A stretch of 64,000 nucleotides of DNA from Aliiruegeria sabulilitoris (GCF_001558155.1 NZ_LOAS01000001.1:310001-374000); one strand, 5' to 3'. Positions 1 through 9,104 are shown, counted from the stretch's first letter. Notes: generated by a model not told the origin, from the letters alone. Program-made: numbers and translations.

Positions 1-921
1 GCCGAGGATGACAAGATCACCGCGATCACCGCCGCCATGCCGGATGGGACCGGGTTGAACCTGTTCGCCGAACGCTATCCGAGCCGCTGTTTCGATGTCG
101 GTATCGCCGAGCAACATGCCGTGACCTTTGCCGCTGGTCAGGCTGCGGGCGGGCTGAAGCCGTTCTGCGCGCTCTATTCGACCTTCCTGCAACGTGGCTA
201 TGACCAGGTCGTGCATGATGTCTGCATCCAGCGCTTGCCGGTCCGATTTGCGATCGACCGCGCGGGGCTTGTCGGCGCCGATGGCGCGACCCATGCCGGC
301 GCCTTCGACATCGCGTTCCTGAGCAACTTGCCGGGCATGGTGGTGATGGCCGCAGCCGACGAGGCCGAGCTGAAGCACATGATCGCCACCGCCGTGGAGC
401 ATGACGACGGCCCGATTGCCTTCCGTTTCCCGCGCGGCGAGGGTGTGGGCGTGGATATGCCCGAACGGGGCGAAGTGCTTGAGATCGGCAAGGGCCGGAT
501 CATCCGCGAGGGAAGTGGCGTTGCCATCCTGTCATTCGGCACGCGTCTGCAGGAGGTTGAGCTGGCAGCAGAGAACCTTGCCCGCCGCGGCATCAACCCG
601 ACCATCGCGGACGCGCGTTTCGCCAAGCCGCTGGACCGCGACCTGATCCTCGACCTGGCGCATAACCACGACGCGCTGATCACCATCGAGGAAGGCGCCA
701 TCGGGGGGTTCGGCTCCCATGTGGCGCAGTTGCTTGCAGAAGAGGGCGTCTTCGACCACGGGTTGAAATTCCGCTCCATGGTGCTTCCCGATACCTTCAT
801 CGACCAGGCCTCGCCCAAGGACATGTATTCCGTCGCGGGCATGAATGCCGTGGATATCGAGGCCAAGGTGCTGGACGTGATCGGGGTTGCCCGGATCGGG
901 GCAGCAAGCGCATCTGGCTGA
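1..921 (+). CDS. dxs: 1-deoxy-D-xylulose-5-phosphate synthase, C-terminal part (5' truncated by window edge)
   Basis: Open from the first base, so the start lies upstream; about 306 C-terminal residues are visible. DXS condenses pyruvate and glyceraldehyde 3-phosphate with TPP in the first step of the MEP isoprenoid pathway. The visible part is the transketolase-like pyrimidine-binding domain (with [16 protein letters not shown], carrying the catalytic Glu, then [15 protein letters not shown]) followed by the transketolase C-terminal domain ([15 protein letters not shown]). These motifs separate DXS from the two true transketolases further along. It converges with the next minus-strand gene across a 17-base gap. 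Confidence 0.96.
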   Translation, partial: AEDDKITAITAAMPDGTGLNLFAERYPSRCFDVGIAEQHAVTFAAGQAAGGLKPFCALYSTFLQRGYDQVVHDVCIQRLPVRFAIDRAGLVGADGATHAGAFDIAFLSNLPGMVVMAAADEAELKHMIATAVEHDDGPIAFRFPRGEGVGVDMPERGEVLEIGKGRIIREGSGVAILSFGTRLQEVELAAENLARRGINPTIADARFAKPLDRDLILDLAHNHDALITIEEGAIGGFGSHVAQLLAEEGVFDHGLKFRSMVLPDTFIDQASPKDMYSVAGMNAVDIEAKVLDVIGVARIGAASASG

Positions 922-938
922 ACCACGCCGGCCTGCCG

Positions 939-1511
939 TCAGTCGCAGTAATAGGCGCGGATGTTCACCGATGGATAGTCGGACCAGTCGCGCGGCCGAT
1001 AGGGCAGCGGTTTGCCGGACGCATCGAATTCCCGTCCGGGAAAGCGTGACACGATATCCTGCTCAAGCACCTGGCAAATGGATTGCGGTCGGATCTTGGC
1101 TCCGTCAGGTCGGTCTGACGTCAGCTCAGAGATATCGACGATATGTCCGGCCTTCTTTCCACTGCCGCGAGTTTGGAAGATCAAAGGTTCGGGCAGGCGC
1201 AATCCTTGCAACAGGGAAGCGCCCTTTTCAGCCGGATCGAACCGAAGGTGGTAGGTTCCCGGCGGCACAAGCAACTTGAAGAAGCGGCCTCCCTCGATAT
1301 GCGCGCCCATGACCGGGGTGCCTGTGTCTGCCTCCTCCAATGTCAGGAAAAAGTCCTGCCCTTCCCGCGTTTTCACCTGCAGCGGAAACACCGCCGGTAG
1401 CCCCGAGCGATTCCAGGCCAGACCGTGCGCGGCCTGCTCTGACAGCGCCTGCTCCGGCGCAAATGGCAGGAAGAGAAACAACAGGACGCAGACCGCCACA
1501 CACCGCCTCAT
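939..1511 (-). CDS. Secreted protein of unknown function
   Basis: 190 residues. The N-terminus is a clear signal peptide (MRRCVAVCVLLFLFLPFAPE, cleavage probably near residues 22-28), so the product is likely periplasmic. The mature part contains a stretch resembling a carboxypeptidase-like or transthyretin-like beta domain (PPGTYHLRFDP at the end of the first sub-domain). This resemblance is weak and no family is claimed. Its ATG overlaps the stop of the upstream SDR gene by four bases (ATGA), which indicates translational coupling in one minus-strand operon. Confidence 0.72.
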   Translation of the reverse strand: MRRCVAVCVLLFLFLPFAPEQALSEQAAHGLAWNRSGLPAVFPLQVKTREGQDFFLTLEEADTGTPVMGAHIEGGRFFKLLVPPGTYHLRFDPAEKGASLLQGLRLPEPLIFQTRGSGKKAGHIVDISELTSDRPDGAKIRPQSICQVLEQDIVSRFPGREFDASGKPLPYRPRDWSDYPSVNIRAYYCD

Positions 1512-2380
1512 TTCTCCGCCTGCGCTTCCTCCGCCGTCAATAGCGCGGCCAGCCCGGACCGATAATCCGGGTAGCGCAGGTTGACCCCGAGTTCCTCGCG
1601 GATCCGATCATTCCGAACCTTCTTGCTCTCGGCGTAGAAGCTGCGCGCCATGGGGCTGAAATCGGCATCTTCGAAGGGCGTATCGGGCGGCACCGGCAAG
1701 CCCAGCAATTCGGCGGCATGTGCGATCACATCCTGCGGCGGCGCAGGGTCGTTATCGCAGACATTATAGACCGCGCCCGGATCAGGCCGCTTCATCGAGG
1801 CGACAAGCACCTGCGCGATGTCCTCGACATGGATGCGCGAGAAGACCTGCCCCGGCTTGATGATCCGCCGCGCCGTTCCCGCGCGCAGCTTGGCAAAGGG
1901 GCCGCGTCCGGGGCCGTAGATTCCGGCGAGACGAAAGATGTGCAGCGGCAGATTTCCCTTGGCTGCGAGGTCTTGCCAGGCCTGCTCGGCCTCGACCCGC
2001 AGCTTTCCGCGCCGGGTGGAAGGCGTCAATGGCGTGGTTTCGTCCACCCAACCGCCTTCGTGATCGCCATAGACACCGACGGTGGACAGGTAGCCGAGCC
2101 ATTGCGGCGGCCGCTCGCAAAGCATTTCGCTAACATGCGGCAGGAACGGGTCGCCCGATTCGCCGGGGCCGGCGGAGAGGAGCACATGCGTCGCCTGAGC
2201 GAGGAGCGGCCGAAGCTCGCATCCAGGCCAGACATGGATTTCAACGCCGGTATCGGCCAGTTTGGCGGCTTCTTCTCCGGTCCGTGTTGTTCCGATGACG
2301 CGCCATCCGCTTTCCACCAGATGCCGCGCCAAAACCCGCGCCGAATAGCCATGTCCAAGTGTCAGAAGAGTGCGTTTCAT
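1508..2380 (-). CDS. NAD(P)-dependent epimerase/SDR family protein
   Basis: About 290 residues from the internal ATG (MKRTLLTLGHGYSARVLA). The longer open frame begins further upstream but lacks family-like sequence there. The N-terminal Rossmann glycine motif is LGHGYSA, an atypical form seen in the YeeZ-like atypical SDRs. GYLSTVGVYGD supplies the catalytic-region Ser/Tyr area and VYNVCDNDPAPPQDV is a typical SDR C-terminal segment. The substrate is unknown. It is co-directional with the DUF1810 gene upstream and coupled to the secreted protein downstream. Confidence 0.82.
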   Translation of the reverse strand: MKRTLLTLGHGYSARVLARHLVESGWRVIGTTRTGEEAAKLADTGVEIHVWPGCELRPLLAQATHVLLSAGPGESGDPFLPHVSEMLCERPPQWLGYLSTVGVYGDHEGGWVDETTPLTPSTRRGKLRVEAEQAWQDLAAKGNLPLHIFRLAGIYGPGRGPFAKLRAGTARRIIKPGQVFSRIHVEDIAQVLVASMKRPDPGAVYNVCDNDPAPPQDVIAHAAELLGLPVPPDTPFEDADFSPMARSFYAESKKVRNDRIREELGVNLRYPDYRSGLAALLTAEEAQAEK

Positions 2381-2442
2381 GTCGCTCTGTATGCGAGAGT
2401 GCTCACCGATTGGGAAGGCCGGATTTCGATTGGCGCCGACGG

Positions 2443-2877
2443 TCACCGGCCCTCTGCGGCCAACATGTCCAGCGTTTGAGCGCAGCGCTCGCCGCCGAAA
2501 AAGCGGTCCAGAACATAATTGAAGGGGCTGGGATCGCCGGCCACGGCGGCAAACAACGTCGCGCAGGATTGCAACTTGCAGGCGTCGACATCGCCAAAGA
2601 TCCGCTCGGGCGACTGGCCGGCCAGCGGCTTGAGGCGCTCGAAGGATTCAACCAGTCGGAGACCAAGCAGCGGATGCGCAAGGTAACGGCGCGCCTCGTC
2701 AGTGCCCGAAATGCCGAAATACTGCGCCCTGTGGCTGTGACCCAGCCCGCGAAGCTGCGGATATATGAACCACATCCAGTGACTCTGCTTGAGGCCTGCA
2801 TCGACCTCGGCCATGGCGACGGACCAACGCCCATCCTGCGCTTCGGTGAAACGTTCAAGGCTCGTCTCGTCATACAT
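2443..2877 (-). CDS. DUF1810 family protein
   Basis: About 144 residues. Recognised from the family core HWMWFIYPQLRGLG, then YFGISGTDEARRYLAHPLLG and the C-terminal FNYVLDRFFGG. These are small cytosolic proteins of unknown function. The ATG at 2877 is chosen because a GGAG element lies about 9 bases before it and family members are about 140-150 residues; an upstream ATG at 2913 would add 12 residues but has no visible ribosome-binding site. Probably the first gene of a three-gene minus-strand operon running to 939. Confidence 0.85.
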   Translation of the reverse strand: MYDETSLERFTEAQDGRWSVAMAEVDAGLKQSHWMWFIYPQLRGLGHSHRAQYFGISGTDEARRYLAHPLLGLRLVESFERLKPLAGQSPERIFGDVDACKLQSCATLFAAVAGDPSPFNYVLDRFFGGERCAQTLDMLAAEGR

Positions 2878-2950
2878 CTTCAGCCGCTCCACCATTGCCA
2901 CGCGATCTGCCATAGCATGACCGGTCCATCCGACCTACGTCCCGTAGAAC

Positions 2951-2981
2951 GAGAAAAGGCCCGGCACTTTCGCACCGGGCC
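2951..2981 (-). terminator. Rho-independent terminator of the 3030-3506 gene
   Basis: GGCCCGG (2958-2964) pairs perfectly with CCGGGCC (2975-2981). Read on the minus strand the stem is followed by TTTTC. It lies about 50 bases after the stop at 3030, between that gene and the DUF1810 gene. Confidence 0.75.
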
Positions 2982-3029
2982 GGATCGCCATTTGGCCTTG
3001 TTCAGGGTTTGGCCCCGATCTGGCAGACC

Positions 3030-3506
3030 TCAGCCGCCATGCTCGAGGACCAAAACGGCAGGGCTGGAGGTCGTGGCGTCCATACCATGCGAGCTGGCCA
3101 ACTGGGCCCAGGCCGAGGACGGCTCGAGATGCTTGTTCGCGGCATGATCGCGCACCGCGTTGATCTGCGCGGCATCGCCGTCATCAAGGGCGGCTTTCAG
3201 CGCGACGAGCTCACCGAGGCTGTAGCCGGCTGCATTTACGCCGAGGGAAGCGGCCAATTGCTGCGCACCGGGATCAACCGTGCTCTTGGTGGAGGCAGTG
3301 ATGTCCGCCGCGCCGCCATGATCCAGCAGGAAGTTGATGCGGGTCGTGTCGCCATCGTCATAGGCGGCCTTGAGCTGGATCAGCTCGGATTGGGAAAAGC
3401 CCTGCCCCTGCACGCCGAGCACGGTTGCGAGCTGGTCGCCCGCAAAGGCCGGGGCGGCAACGGCAAGGGTTAGCAGGGCGGTGGTTGCGAGTGCAAAACG
3501 TTTCAT
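3030..3506 (-). CDS. Small secreted protein with two internal repeats
   Basis: 158 residues. A signal peptide (MKRFALATTALLTLAVAAPAFA) ends in a clean AxA site, so the mature protein is periplasmic or secreted. It then contains two copies of a unit of about 35-40 residues: LGVQGQGFSQSELIQLKAAY-DDGD near residues 30-55, and LGVNAAGYSLGELVALKAAL-DDGD near 88-115. A third, degenerate copy may follow at the C-terminus. No known family is recognised. A strong terminator follows and its upstream region is shared with the divergent TIM-barrel gene at 3765. Confidence 0.75.
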   Translation of the reverse strand: MKRFALATTALLTLAVAAPAFAGDQLATVLGVQGQGFSQSELIQLKAAYDDGDTTRINFLLDHGGAADITASTKSTVDPGAQQLAASLGVNAAGYSLGELVALKAALDDGDAAQINAVRDHAANKHLEPSSAWAQLASSHGMDATTSSPAVLVLEHGG

Positions 3507-3700
3507 TTTCTGGTCCTTTCAAGTGGTCTTCGTGTCTCGTTTCTCTGTCGGCGGTTTGTCTGTCCGCCTTGGATGAGGGAGAAATGGGTACTGTTTGATG
3601 ATGCAAAAGACTGCGCATTTCTGTAGTGTGTGTGCAAATTTGAACAATACTTTTTCGACGGAATCTCTGCGGATGCGCAGATGCCGTATTGCAATCTTTT

Positions 3701-3722
3701 ATGTATGCATTGTAGTATACAT
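3701..3722. promoter_or_regulatory. Inverted repeat with GTATAC core, candidate operator
   Basis: ATGTAT (3701-3706) and ATACAT (3717-3722) form an inverted repeat whose right half contains GTATAC (3715-3720). It sits about 43 bases before the ATG at 3765. The core matches the better palindromes near 41.18, 48.99 and 52.05 kb, but the outer bases do not (no CCA), so it is the weakest member of the set. Confidence 0.4.
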
Positions 3723-3764
3723 GAAGTTCATCTCCGAGATCACGCGAGAACCAAGGGATCCGTC

Positions 3765-4718
3765 ATGCTCAAGCTTTCGATCATCACCCTCTTCCTGGGG
3801 CAGACAAAGAACCGTTTCCTCGTCTACCAGGACGCCGCCGACACACCGACGCATCTGGATCGGGCGGGCGCGGCGGAGGGGATCGGCGCGGTAGAGCTGC
3901 GCTGCCCTGCGGATACTTCCGACATCGCGGCCACCAAGGAGGCCTTGAAGCGCAACAACCTGGCGGTTTCGGCGATCAACTTTGCCTCCGTGCGCAATGA
4001 CCGCTGGCTGCGTGGCGCCTGGACCGCCGAAGACCCGGCCGAGCGACAGGCCGCCGTGGACGATGCCAAGCGCGCCATCGACCTTGCCGCCGAACTGGGC
4101 GCGCCGCGCTTCCACACCTGCCCGCTGAACGAAGGTTTCGACTACCCGTTCGAGCTCGACCCGATCGCCGCGCTCGACTATTCGGCCGAATGCTTCGAAC
4201 AGATCTGCGCCCATAACCGGGACATGAAGATCTGCATCGAATACAAGATCAACGAGCCGCGCGTGCGCTGCCAGATCGGCAATGCGGGCGAACTGATCGC
4301 CTTTGCCAATATTGTCGGCGCGGACAATCTGGGAGCGACGCTCGATGCCGGCCACTGCTTCCTTGCCGGCGAGAACCCGGCGGCGGCGGCCGCTCTGCTG
4401 CACAAGTGCAACCGGCTCTTCTATGTCCACATCAACGACAACGACACGCGCGGCGACTGGGACCTGACGCCCGGCACCTGGCACACTTGGGAATTCATCG
4501 AGTTGTTCTACACGCTGGAGCGGCTGGGCTATGACGACTGGATCGCCTTCGACATCGTCTGCAAGGAGCATGAGAGCCCGCAGGTCTTTACCGATGCGGC
4601 CGCCATTGCCAACAAGCTCAAGGAAATCTCGCTGCGGATCGACAAGGACGACATGGCCGCGCGCTACAAGAGCCGCAACCCGACCTCGACCATGCGCATG
4701 CTCAACGACCTTCTCTGA
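3765..4718 (+). CDS. TIM-barrel sugar phosphate isomerase/epimerase family protein
   Basis: 317 residues from the ATG after GGATCCGTC; the longer frame upstream crosses the promoter. The protein shows the xylose-isomerase-like TIM-barrel pattern, with acidic and His metal-ligand segments: ICIEYKINEPR (Glu), TLDAGHC (Asp/His) and FYVHINDNDTRGDWD (His/Asp), then WIAFDIV. The enzyme class is a metal-dependent keto-sugar or sugar-phosphate isomerase or epimerase; the exact substrate is not readable. It stands apart from the main sugar region but carries a related GTATAC repeat in its promoter. Confidence 0.8.
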   Translation: MLKLSIITLFLGQTKNRFLVYQDAADTPTHLDRAGAAEGIGAVELRCPADTSDIAATKEALKRNNLAVSAINFASVRNDRWLRGAWTAEDPAERQAAVDDAKRAIDLAAELGAPRFHTCPLNEGFDYPFELDPIAALDYSAECFEQICAHNRDMKICIEYKINEPRVRCQIGNAGELIAFANIVGADNLGATLDAGHCFLAGENPAAAAALLHKCNRLFYVHINDNDTRGDWDLTPGTWHTWEFIELFYTLERLGYDDWIAFDIVCKEHESPQVFTDAAAIANKLKEISLRIDKDDMAARYKSRNPTSTMRMLNDLL

Positions 4719-4855
4719 ATGACGGCCAAACCGGGGCTGGCCCGACAGGGTTCAGCCCAGGTTGCGACGATGACGGCCCCATTTACCGAGGCCCGGCTCT
4801 TGATTTGCGTTGGCCTGCACGAGATTGTGCGTCCAACCGATTCAAGGAGATCACG

Positions 4856-5128
4856 ATGCTCGTCGCACTCATCGCCAAGGACAAGGCCGACGCCCTCGAC
4901 ACCCGGCTGAAGAACCGTGCCGCCCATGTGGAGCACCTCAAGAGCGGTGGTCTCGTGGCGCAGGCCGGCCCGCTGCTGAACGCCAATGGCGAGATGTGCG
5001 GTTCGCTGGTCATCTTCGATGTCGAGAGCGTCGCGCAGGTCCAAGAATGGGCGGCCGCCGATCCCTACGCCAAGGCCGACCTGTTCGAGAGCGTCGAGAT
5101 CATCCCCTGGAACCGGGTGATCGGCTGA
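4856..5128 (+). CDS. YciI family protein
   Basis: 90 residues. Typical YciI features are the opening MLVALIAKDK, RAAHVEHLKSGG and the terminal DPYAKADLFESVEIIPWN. These are small ferredoxin-fold (dimeric alpha-beta barrel) cytosolic proteins of uncertain enzymatic role. The ATG at 4856 follows an AAGGAG element. The stop overlaps the ATG of the EVE gene (TGATG), so the two are translationally coupled. Confidence 0.88.
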   Translation: MLVALIAKDKADALDTRLKNRAAHVEHLKSGGLVAQAGPLLNANGEMCGSLVIFDVESVAQVQEWAAADPYAKADLFESVEIIPWNRVIG

Positions 5129-5547
5129 TGGCCTACTGGCTGTTCAAATCCGAGCCGTCGACCTGGTCCTGGGAGGATCAGGTGGCGAAGGGGGCGACCG
5201 GAGAGGAATGGGATGGCGTACGCAACTACCAGGCGCGCAACAACATGCGGGCGATGAAGCTGGGCGATCGCGGCTTCTTCTATCATTCGCAAAAGGACAA
5301 GGCGGTGGTCGGCATCGTCGAGATCTGTGCCGAGGCGCATCCCGACAGCACCATCGATGACGAGCGCTGGGAATGCGTGGACATTCGCGCGGTCGAACCG
5401 CTGCCCCGCCCGGTGACGCTCTCCGAGATTCGGGAACATCCCGATCTTGCCGAGATGGCGCTTCTGAAGAACTCACGACTGTCGGTTCAACCGGTTCGGG
5501 AAGACGAGTGGCAGATCGTCTGCGCCTTGGGCGGAATTGACCCCTGA
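5128..5547 (+). CDS. EVE domain-containing protein
   Basis: 139 residues; the start ATG overlaps the YciI stop. Family signatures are the opening MAYWLFKSEPSTWSWEDQ, then WDGVRNYQARNNMRAMKLGD and GFFYHSQKDKAVVGIVEI. EVE domains share the PUA-like fold with YTH domains and bind modified bases in DNA or RNA. The YciI-EVE pair occurs in many alphaproteobacteria, but the physiological role here is not shown by the sequence. Confidence 0.93.
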   Translation: MAYWLFKSEPSTWSWEDQVAKGATGEEWDGVRNYQARNNMRAMKLGDRGFFYHSQKDKAVVGIVEICAEAHPDSTIDDERWECVDIRAVEPLPRPVTLSEIREHPDLAEMALLKNSRLSVQPVREDEWQIVCALGGIDP

Positions 5548-5584
5548 GTTCCGGCAATCTGTACCAGTCTGATTAAAAGAAAGA

Positions 5585-5616
5585 GCCGGGCATCTCACCT
5601 GCCCGGCCGTTTTTTG
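5585..5616 (+). terminator. Rho-independent terminator after the YciI-EVE operon
   Basis: GCCGGGCA (5585-5592) pairs with TGCCCGGC (5600-5607) across a 7-base loop, followed by CGTTTTTTG. It lies about 38 bases after the EVE stop. Confidence 0.9.
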
Positions 5617-5634
5617 TCAGCGTCGCGCGAAGGC

Positions 5635-5880
5635 TCAGCCGTTCCATGTCCAGCGGAACATCGCATCCGCCGTGGCGTTGACCCGCATTTCGGGGCAATT
5701 GACCACTTCGACCTTGTAGGCCCCAGCGGTGTCAAAGGACTGGAAGCTTTCCCAGTTCCCCGCCGAATTGCGGCGTTCGAGCTCTACGCTGCCGCTGCCC
5801 GGATCCACGTCGAGCGTTGCCGGCTTTGCCCAATGCGGAAATTCATCGGTCACCAAGGCCTCGGATTGCCAGTTGCTCAT
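5635..5880 (-). CDS. Small conserved-looking protein of unknown function
   Basis: 81 residues with a plausible AGGGAAA-type ribosome-binding site before the ATG at 5880. There is no signal peptide or membrane segment. The composition (alternating polar and aromatic residues, VELERRNSAGNWESFQSFD, ending FRWTWNG) suggests a small beta-rich domain. It sits between the + strand terminator and the rhomboid gene and faces the former. Not recognised as any family. Confidence 0.55.
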   Translation of the reverse strand: MSNWQSEALVTDEFPHWAKPATLDVDPGSGSVELERRNSAGNWESFQSFDTAGAYKVEVVNCPEMRVNATADAMFRWTWNG

Positions 5881-6104
5881 GCTGTTTTCCCTTTCCTAAA
5901 GGTTCTTTCCCTGACCACCGGAGAGCGCTGTCCATCGCAGAGTGCCAACCCGAGCGCGCTTCATACACGAAACAGGAACAGGGGCGTTCCTTTCCGGCGA
6001 AATGTCGAACGGAGTGGAAATTTGCAGGGATTGGTAAAGAGACTGCCTCCGCGCCAACCGGGCTGTTCACCGACTGTTAAGGCTTGGACGCGCGCGCCGC
6101 GTAC

Positions 6105-6764
6105 TCAAACACTCCGGGAACCGCCCTTCGGGCCGCGCCTTGGCCAGATCCAGGCCACCACCCATCCGGCCAGAAAACCACCCAGATGCGCCTCCCAAGC
6201 CAACCCACCGGCCAGCGCGAAATACATGACCACGTTGTAGAGCAGCAGGAATGCGAAGATCTTCCATGTTGCGGCAAGGGAAGCCGAAAGGGCCGGTTGC
6301 GCGCGCCAGATCCAGAGCACGATCGCACCGGCCAGCCCGAAAAGGGCGCCCGACGCGCCGACCATCGGCCAGCTTTCCGAATGCAACAAGCCGTAACACG
6401 CCCCGCCCCCGAGCAACGACAGCAGGTAGATCACAGAGAAATGGAGCGCGCTGGAGCGCGCGATCACGACACGGCCCAGCATCCAAAGCGTCATCATGTT
6501 GAAGACGAGATGCAGCAACCCGCCATGCAGGAAGCCATAGGTGACGAACATGAGCGCTGGCTGGAACGCATAGACCGGCTGGCTCCCATGTAGAAGATCC
6601 GGCCAGAAGGCCCCGTATCCGAGAAGCAGGTTCCTGAGATTCCAGCTTCCGAATGGGACGATTTCGGTCAGCAGGCAGGCTGCTTCAATCAGTGTACAGA
6701 GCGCGATAATCCCAAGAAGAAGCGGTTTTCCCGGGGCACGCATGCGTGAAACGGTTGAAATCAT
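6105..6764 (-). CDS. Rhomboid family intramembrane serine protease
   Basis: 219 residues from the ATG at 6764; a longer frame begins with TTG at 6800. There are about six hydrophobic segments. The catalytic pattern is complete: HLVFNM (Asn89, oxyanion), GASGALFG (Ser139 nucleophile) and EAHLGGFLAG (His193). Rhomboids cleave transmembrane helices within the inner membrane. It is the last gene of a minus-strand unit with a beta-barrel and a polysaccharide export protein, so it might process a protein of that system; that link rests only on gene order. Confidence 0.92.
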   Translation of the reverse strand: MISTVSRMRAPGKPLLLGIIALCTLIEAACLLTEIVPFGSWNLRNLLLGYGAFWPDLLHGSQPVYAFQPALMFVTYGFLHGGLLHLVFNMMTLWMLGRVVIARSSALHFSVIYLLSLLGGGACYGLLHSESWPMVGASGALFGLAGAIVLWIWRAQPALSASLAATWKIFAFLLLYNVVMYFALAGGLAWEAHLGGFLAGWVVAWIWPRRGPKGGSRSV

Positions 6765-6851
6765 GTCCTGATGCTTGATCGCGAATACGCCAAATGGCAA
6801 GCCGTATGGGAACCGCCAACCGACGCGGCCGGGCGTGTCACGCCGGACAGG

Positions 6852-8240
6852 TCAGGGGCGCAGGGAGAACCGCTTGTCAATGCGGGCGAAAACCTTGTTC
6901 TCGGTCACGACATCTTCGTTGTCTCCGTTATCGGAGAAGGCATGCCGGTAGCCCGCGACAAGGCTCAGATCCCTGTGGATGCTGCGGAAATAGCTGATGC
7001 TTGCGCCAGCCTGCCGATAGTCGCTGCCTTCGCCGTCGAGGTCGTCCGATATGGAAGCACCGACATCGAGCCGAAGCGCGTCCTGGGCCGTCAACTCCTG
7101 GTCCAGCCGGAAAGCAAGACGGTTGCGCAGCGCTTCGTTCCGGTCGTCATTGGTATAGACGGAACTGTTGAAATCCAAAGAAATCCTGCGCGTGCTGTAG
7201 TCCCGCTCCCATCTCAGCGTTCCGACGGGGGTGACCCGCCCATTGTCCAGCCATGTGGCGCCGAGGGTGAAATTCATCTCGCCCCGCTGCAGGTCCAGCT
7301 TTCGTCCGATGCGGGCCGTGGTGCGAAGCCCGTTGCTGTCCAGGTCGTTCTTCAAAGCAAAGCGCAGGTTTCCATTGCGGAACTCCTTGACGAACGAGAG
7401 ATCGATCGTCGGCGCCTCTTCAACCGATGTCTCGCGGCCCTTGGACGCCGAGCTGGTGACCTCATCCCGCTCGTATCGGAGGATGGCGCGCAGCGTCAGG
7501 TCGGGGGCCAGCTGCGATTGAATCCCGATCCCGAATGAGGAATGCTCCTCGTCATCGTCGAGGTCATCGATCACGTCCCGCTCACGATATCCCGCGACGA
7601 GCAACAGAGAGCTTGTCCGGGTCAACGCGAATCCAAGCTCGCCTTCGACACGGAACGTATCGCGATCAGTCAGGTCGGGGTCTGTCGTGTCGAAGAACCG
7701 GCGCTGGTGATAGGCAAGCTCTGCCTTTGCCCAGGTGGGCGATTCCAGGCCTACCGCCAACTCGATCTCGGCCCGCGCGTCGCTGCGCGTTCCCTGGTCC
7801 ACCACCAGGTCGGTGCTGGAATCGAAATCCCTATCCAGGTCGATCCCGTTATCCTTCTCGCGATAGTCCAGCTTGGTTCGAAAGAAGGAACCGCTTCCCT
7901 CCCGCCGGTATTGCAAGGTGGCAAAGGGGTTGATCCACTGGCTGGTGCGGTCCGGGTCCTCCGCGAAATCGCCGAGTTCAAAACGGGCGCCCGTCTCGAA
8001 CGAGAATTTCTCCCGACGGGTTTCGGTCTCGTAGCCCAGCGCGAAATCCGTGACCCACAACTTCGTCGTTCCGAGCGGGTCTTCGAGGCTTTCGTAGTTA
8101 TCGTTAACTTCAAGGCCCGAACCGACATCGAAATAGAGATTGGACGCATCTTCCTGAACCGTTACCGCACAGGCTGGTGCGGCAACCATCGCCAGCGCCA
8201 ACAGGCCGGCAAAAAGATCAGGATGTCGGATGGCGCCCAT
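6852..8240 (-). CDS. Outer-membrane beta-barrel protein linked to polysaccharide export
   Basis: 462 residues with a signal peptide (GLLALAMVAAPACA). The mature part alternates polar and hydrophobic residues in many short strands with charged turns (for example LRFALKNDLDSNGL, LRAILRYERDE), typical of a large outer-membrane barrel of the BBP2 (beta-barrel porin 2) kind found beside exopolysaccharide genes. It starts 14 bases after the stop of the Wza-like gene, so the two are co-transcribed. The barrel may form or assist the outer-membrane exit path; which polymer is handled is unknown. Confidence 0.8.
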   Translation of the reverse strand: MGAIRHPDLFAGLLALAMVAAPACAVTVQEDASNLYFDVGSGLEVNDNYESLEDPLGTTKLWVTDFALGYETETRREKFSFETGARFELGDFAEDPDRTSQWINPFATLQYRREGSGSFFRTKLDYREKDNGIDLDRDFDSSTDLVVDQGTRSDARAEIELAVGLESPTWAKAELAYHQRRFFDTTDPDLTDRDTFRVEGELGFALTRTSSLLLVAGYRERDVIDDLDDDEEHSSFGIGIQSQLAPDLTLRAILRYERDEVTSSASKGRETSVEEAPTIDLSFVKEFRNGNLRFALKNDLDSNGLRTTARIGRKLDLQRGEMNFTLGATWLDNGRVTPVGTLRWERDYSTRRISLDFNSSVYTNDDRNEALRNRLAFRLDQELTAQDALRLDVGASISDDLDGEGSDYRQAGASISYFRSIHRDLSLVAGYRHAFSDNGDNEDVVTENKVFARIDKRFSLRP

Positions 8241-8254
8241 GGCTTCAGCTCTCG

Positions 8255-8863
8255 TTACTCGAACAAGCGCCGCTCCGGGACAAGAATCACGTCGCCGGGA
8301 ACGAGGACAGGATCACTGGTGACCATCGCCCCCTGAGAGATCGCCTTGTAATTGACCTTGAACAGGCTCTGGCGCCCATCCGCGGCGGTTCTTCTGAGCT
8401 GCAGCCGTTTCGTCGCCGCGAACTTGGTGAAGCCACCGCTCTGCGAGAGAAGCTGTAAAAAGGTCGTTCCGGGCTCCACTTCCTTCGGTCCGGGGGTGTT
8501 GACCTCGCCCACGAGATAGACCGTCACCATTTCATCGGGCTGCTCGCGTACTTCTTTTCGAGATGCATAGACCTCTGCCACCGACACATAGATCGTCGGC
8601 TGAACAGCGAAATTCGACGCGACCTTGCTCGATATGGTGCGCGCGATCTGTTCGGTGCTTTTCCCACTGGCTCGAATTGTCCCTGCCATGGGGAAGCTGA
8701 CATTTCCATCGGGCAACACCAGAACCTGGCGGTTGAGCGAGGTGTCCTCAAGGATTTCAATTCGAAGCGTGTCACCCGGTTTGACGAGATAATTGCCCTG
8801 GGCGCTGGCGCTACCCAGAGTCAGAATCATCGCCATTATAGCGATGAAGAGCCTCATTATCAT
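8255..8863 (-). CDS. Polysaccharide biosynthesis/export protein (Wza-like, SLBB)
   Basis: 202 residues from the ATG at 8863, which has GAGGGT 8 bases before it. A signal peptide ends near SASAQG with no lipobox Cys. NYLVKPGDTLRIEI begins the Poly_export domain and LVLPDGNVSFPMAG continues it. VTVYLVGEVNTPGPKEV through LLSQSGGFTKFA is a soluble ligand-binding beta-grasp (SLBB) repeat, and VLVPGDVILVPER is the usual end. The protein is shorter than E. coli Wza and lacks its C-terminal membrane helix, so it is the short alphaproteobacterial type. First gene of the 8863-6105 unit. Confidence 0.88.
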   Translation of the reverse strand: MIMRLFIAIMAMILTLGSASAQGNYLVKPGDTLRIEILEDTSLNRQVLVLPDGNVSFPMAGTIRASGKSTEQIARTISSKVASNFAVQPTIYVSVAEVYASRKEVREQPDEMVTVYLVGEVNTPGPKEVEPGTTFLQLLSQSGGFTKFAATKRLQLRRTAADGRQSLFKVNYKAISQGAMVTSDPVLVPGDVILVPERRLFE

Positions 8864-9104
8864 TCTGCTACCCTCGATACGGATCTGCCTCAGTGCTCTC
8901 TTCGGAGCATTTGGGCCAATTATTACAACCAATTCTTGTAAAACGGGAAAATTTCCAAAGCCCGTCAGCCTATTCCCCCTCGGTGTTGCATCATGGAACC
9001 TCTCTTACGGCCGTCGGGCGGCGAAATTGAGCGCCGAGTCCCATCAATGTTTCGTTCATCCACGGCTGCTAGGTCTGATGACGGGTGAAAAGCGAGGTGA
9101 TGGG

